Positions 59,701-64,000 of a stretch of DNA of 64,000 nt are shown here, piece after piece; position 1 is the stretch's first letter; every line of letters starts with the position of its first letter. The stretch covers positions 73,227-137,226 of the forward strand of contig VHZZ01000009.1 of assembly GCA_009801015.1 (NCBI GenBank). The letters run 5' to 3'. A model generated the notes under the pieces. It searched no databases. It saw only the letters and a program-made list of their open reading frames with translations, and had not been told where the DNA came from. The translations under genes and the position numbers were made by a program. Source of the DNA: Silene noctiflora. Lineage: Eukaryota; Streptophyta; Magnoliopsida; Caryophyllales; Caryophyllaceae.

Positions 59701-62700
59701 CAGATCCCACTAACGCTACCGCCCCTTCAAACTAAAGTATCCAACCCAGATCGTCAATTCCCTCTCAAAGATATTCTATCTTCTGCTCTGTTCCACCACA
59801 ATTTATCCTTCCCCCTTCCCCCTCTTTGCTCTCTCATTCATGTCAAACATCAGCCTTTAGACAAGATAACTAAGCTAAAGGAGAAACTTCCATATAGTGA
59901 ACATCTGAGTTAGGCCTGATTCATTACAGAATTTTCTGCAAAAATGGTACATGCTTACCTGTAATTGTTCAGCTGAAGGAGGATACCAAGACCCAAGAGA
60001 AGTTGTACCCCAAGAAAGGAAAGCCCTTGAAATGGTGTCAAGAGACCACTTGCAATTGGTCTTAATTTAGTACGTTCTACCTGAAAATTAGTGATTGATT
60101 AGCATACAGAAGAGATAACTTCATAATGATCGCAATGACATAACCTCGGAAGCAGCTAAAACAGGGCAGTTGTTGACACTCAACTAATTAAACTTGAAAA
60201 TCATTACAAAAGCGTAACACTAAGCTAAAGCCACTTTGCTGCAAATAAAATCCAAATCAAGTTGTCTAATTCTAGTCCCAGACACAAGTGCAAGATGTCC
60301 AAGAACTAACGGTCCAAAAGCCTATGCTTGATTAAGAATACCCAGGCTTTGGTCTTCAATATGGACAATCACGCAGATAGTCATGTATAAATAAAGAAAA
60401 GCTACTAAAAAGAGTTACAGCAGACTCTGTACCATTCTTACATTATTTGTCATCTTCATCAGCTTATCATGTGCAGCAAATTATAACAGAGAGCTGCATT
60501 TGTCTCTTCAGGGCATGGAAAAGGATACTAATGGGAGAACTTGAAGTTTTAATTTTTGCTACAACAAAGAAAAATGGCTCCCTGAATTAATTATGCTTCA
60601 TATCATATCAGTCATCACAGTTTTCACTACGGGCAATCCCAAAACAAACATTGTATACTAACACAAGGGTAAGGTTACGTATATCCAACCCCTCCCCTCT
60701 CCCTACCCCTATTTTGGCACCTTGCTATGAGCAGGAGCCTTTGCAGCATTGGGTTGATGTTGTTTTGGAGTATATTTGAGAGCATAAGGCATACGCCATG
60801 GAATGAATAAGACGGATGGTGAAAAGGAGTCAATGTCGTGATTGAAACATAGGTAGCTGAAACGCGAAGTGAGTTGTGGAGTTGATCATTAGCTAATTAT
60901 GAACAAGAAGAACAATCCATGCTCTATCACATAAGAATTAAAGTCTTCTGCGACCAAGAAGTTGAGTCAAATACTAAATCCATACAATCAGGTGAACTAT
61001 CAACCTATTTGTTCTGCTTTTGAATAACATACGGAGTATTAATCATCAATGAACAGCATGTCAAGAATTGCAAGAGCTAACTATATACCTTTACATCAAT
61101 ATCTTGATCGAGAAGATCATTAATAGTACAACCAGCCCCTCGCAGAAGCAAAGATCCACAGCCAAATAGAGCCAACATCTTGACATCAGGCAGGTTTCCT
61201 GGCTCTGCAGCCAAGGTAATTGACCTGAGAGACGACAGATAAGATAAACTTACCACCTCAATGGTTTAAAGGTCTTGTAATATAAGGTAATCAACTCAGA
61301 AAGGAATATATTTGTCCAATTAGCATAAGAAAAAAGAAGAAAAAACATAGGATAAATGCACGACAATGAAGAAAGAAAACACAGAAGATTCAGAACTTGT
61401 GTCCTTGTCAGTTGTTCTGAAAATGTTCATCAGCTTGACTTGACTTTAATAAGTCGGGCCCAAAGTCGTACGTCTTCCAAGTATACTATCATCTTGATCC
61501 ATAGGTGCTTTATGATCATCTGCTTTCAAATTTAATTACTTCTCCTTAAAAAAATAACTACTACTCCCTCCGATACAGACGAATGGTAACATAGGGAAAA
61601 TTGGGTTATTTAAGAAAAGGTGGAAAAGTGAGAGAAAAAGGAACATACATCAGATGTACTACCTCATACTTTATTTGTTTTTGAGCATATGAGTATTTTT
61701 TCTGAGTTTTTTACCTCAAACTTCATTGTTTTTGAGCATATGTATATTTTTTTTGAGCTTATTAAAGTTTATAAGTTAGGTTTTAATTTTTTTTTTTCCG
61801 TGAAAATTCAAATTTAACTAAGCTTATATGTAATATTTTTGAGTTTTATTATAATTTTTCGAGCTTAATGTGTAAATGATTGAACTCAGAAACTTTATGG
61901 TAAAACTCAAAAAGTTTAAAACAAAACCCAAAAACTTGATTATAATGCTCATAAACTATAAAACTAGTGGTAGTACATCGGATGTATAATCTACTTACTG
62001 GAAAAGTGAGAGGTAATGTTGGAAACTTTGATCGGGGCCACATGAAATGAATTGTTTAATTGGGTAATTGGTGAGTGGATGGCAAAGTGTAAATAGGTAG
62101 TGGGTGTAAGGGTAATTTTGTCATTTTTCATGCCAAATAAGATATAAGATATGTTACCATTTGTGTGGATCGTCCGTTTTAGGTAATTGTTATCATCGGT
62201 GTGGATCGGAGGGAGTATAACTTAGGGTACAATGATTCCCTTTTCCCTCGTCACCCCTAATCCTATATGCGGAGTGCATGAGCAATTTGGTCATTTGCAA
62301 TGAAAGTAGTACCTTAAAAATATAATGGGGGAAGATATAGGAAAAACATCTCAGATAGGATATTGGGAAGATACCAAAGAAGCAAAGGGAGGAAAACTCA
62401 CCTCTTTGGCAAAAATACACATCCAGAAACAGCGACATCTAAATATTATCCCAAAAACAAAGTACTCCCTCCAATCAAATCTAAGTGCATCTTAAATTCA
62501 AAATCCCTCTCATAAAAAAAGGGGTATAGGGGTACTTGTATTTGAACGACGGGAGTACAATGCTAACCAAGATTCCACCATATTATAAGCAAAAGAATGA
62601 AAACTATGCAGGATAATCTAAGCCAGCATCAGACAGCAATTTAACACAAGCAAATGGTACATATCAAATGCAAAAATGTACACAAAAATCCATAGTCTTC

Positions 62701-63842
62701 TTCATTACGAGAGAAGGTCATTTCCTGATGAATCTCTTCTTTACTCACCACTAAATTGAGAGTATTGATCTGAGCTACTTCTACAGCTAAAGAATACAGT
62801 CACTATGCACAGAAGAATAGGTTTCAAAACCATGAATCAAACCCAGCATACAGCAATTATCTCACGTACTCCCGCATTAATTAGTTCAATACTACTAATC
62901 CTATTGCCTATTACATTAGAGGGGGCAAATGTAAGACTTGAAATTATAGTACTCACTTTTTGGAGAACACTCGGCTTCTGATGTCATTTCTAAAGGAAAC
63001 GTCTGGATATCTAAATGCTCCACATCACATGCTGTCACCCTATGCAGTACACTGGACATTCCGATACCTATTGTTGACATTGATTCTATCCCAAACCCCA
63101 TTCCAACTAAACCCCTTTTACTAACAAGGTCACGAGGTTGATTTCTTTAACAAATACGCTCTCCACAAAATCACAGATATTGCTAAGAACCTTTTTTGTG
63201 AAAGGAAGTTATCAAAACTCAAAAGGCAAGAGCATCACAAGACCCATTCTCTATATAAAGGTTTTCTCCTAAAAAAAAGATCCCACAAAATCTGACTTTA
63301 TCTAACTTGCTACTTCTCAACTACATTACCCCAGTGCCTCAATGGATCCCGCAAATTGCGACTTATGAACTAAGATAGAATATAGAAGCAAGAAGGAAAT
63401 ATTGAGAGGCAAACTGACCAATAACTACGTCTTACCACATACATGGCCAAGCAAGTAACCAAGTACCAATCGGTCTGTCCAGCCGGGCAAGTTTAGCATA
63501 GGGACGAACTCTCCGGGGTAGATGCAAGTCAACCCATGTTTTTCCAGAATCCTTTGGGTTTCTATCGTTCCCATCATCATTACCACCAGTTGCATGATTT
63601 GATTCTTGAACCACATCAGTAGAGGTAGAAAATTGTGCATTCTGACTAACAATGTAGGGCTTTCTAAGGCTGTAATACTGGTTGAACAGTTCAAAATTGG
63701 GCTCATGAATAGGGTTAGGATGAAGTTTAGAGCAAGGGTTAGGATTAGAATACGACCGAGGGTGAACAACAGAAAGGTATGAAACTGAAATAGGGGAAAG
63801 TCTCCGGAAACAAGAGCGTGAAAGGCGATACAAGGCAGACAT
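56709..63842 (-). CDS. COQ2: 4-hydroxybenzoate polyprenyltransferase, mitochondrial
   Basis: Joins the polyprenyl tail to 4-hydroxybenzoate, the first ring-committed membrane step of ubiquinone synthesis, in the inner mitochondrial membrane (Arabidopsis PPT1). Eight exons with closing phases: 63842-63436, 61224-61089, 60080-59959, 58644-58575, 58457-58308, 57698-57563, 57453-57357, 56778-56709; 395 residues. Arg/Ser-rich transit peptide ([17 protein letters not shown]). The UbiA core begins [20 protein letters not shown]. First Asp-rich motif NDLLDQDID (171-179) and second [13 protein letters not shown] (ends at 300) bind Mg-diphosphate; then [13 protein letters not shown]. Several hydrophobic helices between. 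The end ...FGRLAS is a little different from Arabidopsis. All key residues are present. Long introns carry several mobile elements. Confidence 0.95.
58932..59343. mobile_element. hAT-like miniature element in COQ2 intron 3
   Basis: Inverted ends CTCTGTTTGACAAGACA and (minus strand) AGGCTCTGTTTGGCAAAAC. The right half is built of repeated CAGCTACCTTTTCAGTTAGC-like units of about 20 bp. In the intron 59958-58645. No coding. Confidence 0.55.
60665..60766 (+). mobile_element. SINE 3' fragment (Au/TS-type) in COQ2 intron 2
   Basis: GGGTAAGGTTACGTATATCC, AACCCCTCCC, GAGCAGGAGCCTTTGCAGCA, TTGGGTTGATGTTGTTTTG. Block order as in the other SINE pieces; opposite in orientation to the host gene. Confidence 0.5.
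61564..62215. mobile_element. Stowaway-like element in COQ2 intron 1, carrying an inner element
   Basis: TA-flanked. The left end CTCCCTCCGATACAGACGAA pairs with the right end (minus strand CTCCCTCCGATCCACACCGA), continuing through ATGGTAACAT / ATGATAACA. A second inverted-repeat element sits inside at 61645-61988. Confidence 0.65.
61645..61988. mobile_element. Inner AT-rich miniature element nested in 61564-62215
   Basis: Ends ATACATCAGATGTACTACC and (minus strand) ATACATCCGATGTACTACC are near-perfect inverted repeats. The interior has TTTTTGAGCATATG twice (61678 and 61730). Superfamily unknown; no coding capacity. Confidence 0.6.
62463..62560. mobile_element. Stowaway-like remnant in COQ2 intron 1
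   Basis: TACTCCCTCCAATCAAATCT at the left and ATTTGAACGACGGGAGTA at the right form loose inverted ends about 98 bp apart. Confidence 0.5.
63315..63360 (-). mobile_element. SINE 3' fragment (Au/TS-type)
   Basis: On the minus strand: CGCAATTTGCGGGATCCATT, GAGGCACTGGGGTAATGTAG. Same end block as 24846-24934, only 46 bp long, just inside COQ2 intron 1. Confidence 0.5.
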
Positions 63843-64000
63843 TGGGTGGGTAGCAAAGTTTGATTAAAAGCCAGAAGGTTGAATCATATAAACTTCCTGA
63901 CGAACTTTGATAAGCCTGTTTCCATGTTCCAGCTTAAAATATTTATTTTGCAGGAAAAGGCCAATGAATTGCCTGAAAGAAAAAAGATCAGGTTTCTCAG
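63843..64000. other. COQ2 upstream region
   Basis: Leader and promoter of the minus-strand COQ2 gene. Nothing diagnostic is visible in 158 bp. Confidence 0.4.

Noticed and set aside
1-64000. Retroelement with LTRs or virus-like genes, tRNA or rRNA genes
   Set aside because: I saw no reverse transcriptase, integrase or capsid-like frames, no paired long terminal repeats, and no convincing tRNA or rRNA sequence; a dedicated search could still find short remnants.

Overview
The window is nuclear DNA of a flowering plant, most likely a eudicot. The genes are split by AT-rich GT-AG introns, and the proteins belong to plant-specific families (plant CNGC channel, MCTP16-type C2 protein, ankyrin-RCC1 protein, GT47 exostosin). 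Introns and spacers are full of small Stowaway-like, hAT-like and Helitron-like elements and of Au/TS-type SINE pieces. The species cannot be fixed; Caryophyllales would fit, but that is a weak guess.

Layout: 374-11383 (-) a mitochondrial D-lactate dehydrogenase gene whose last exon lies off the left edge; 11384-15832 a divergent spacer with an hAT-like element and a complete-looking non-autonomous Helitron; 15833-22106 (+) an ankyrin/RCC1/BTB-like protein; 22107-25059 a repeat-rich spacer and the leader of the next gene; 25060-31959 (+) a group II cyclic nucleotide-gated channel; 34071-37163 (+) an intronless MCTP16-like protein; 38639-40048 (-) a lysine/glutamate-rich repeat protein with a 1.5 kb leader intron; 41690-44743 a spacer with a possible decayed coding remnant; 44744-53405 (-) an exostosin-family glycosyltransferase with a 7 kb intron packed with repeats; 56709-63842 (-) the mitochondrial 4-hydroxybenzoate polyprenyltransferase of ubiquinone synthesis.

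The seven genes are ordinary single-function plant genes and do not form a pathway or cluster. Two products act in mitochondria (D-lactate dehydrogenase and COQ2), and the CNGC channel and MCTP are membrane proteins, but I see no sign of co-regulation. I rebuilt exon structures by hand. In every multi-exon gene the phases close and the protein matches the expected family length, which is the main support for the calls. I found no convincing new biological system. The most interesting items are a three-fold ~80-residue repeat in the unidentified K/E-rich protein, an upstream ORF whose stop overlaps the CNGC start codon, two Helitron ends, nested small DNA elements, and near-identical or tandem repeats inside the 7 kb intron.
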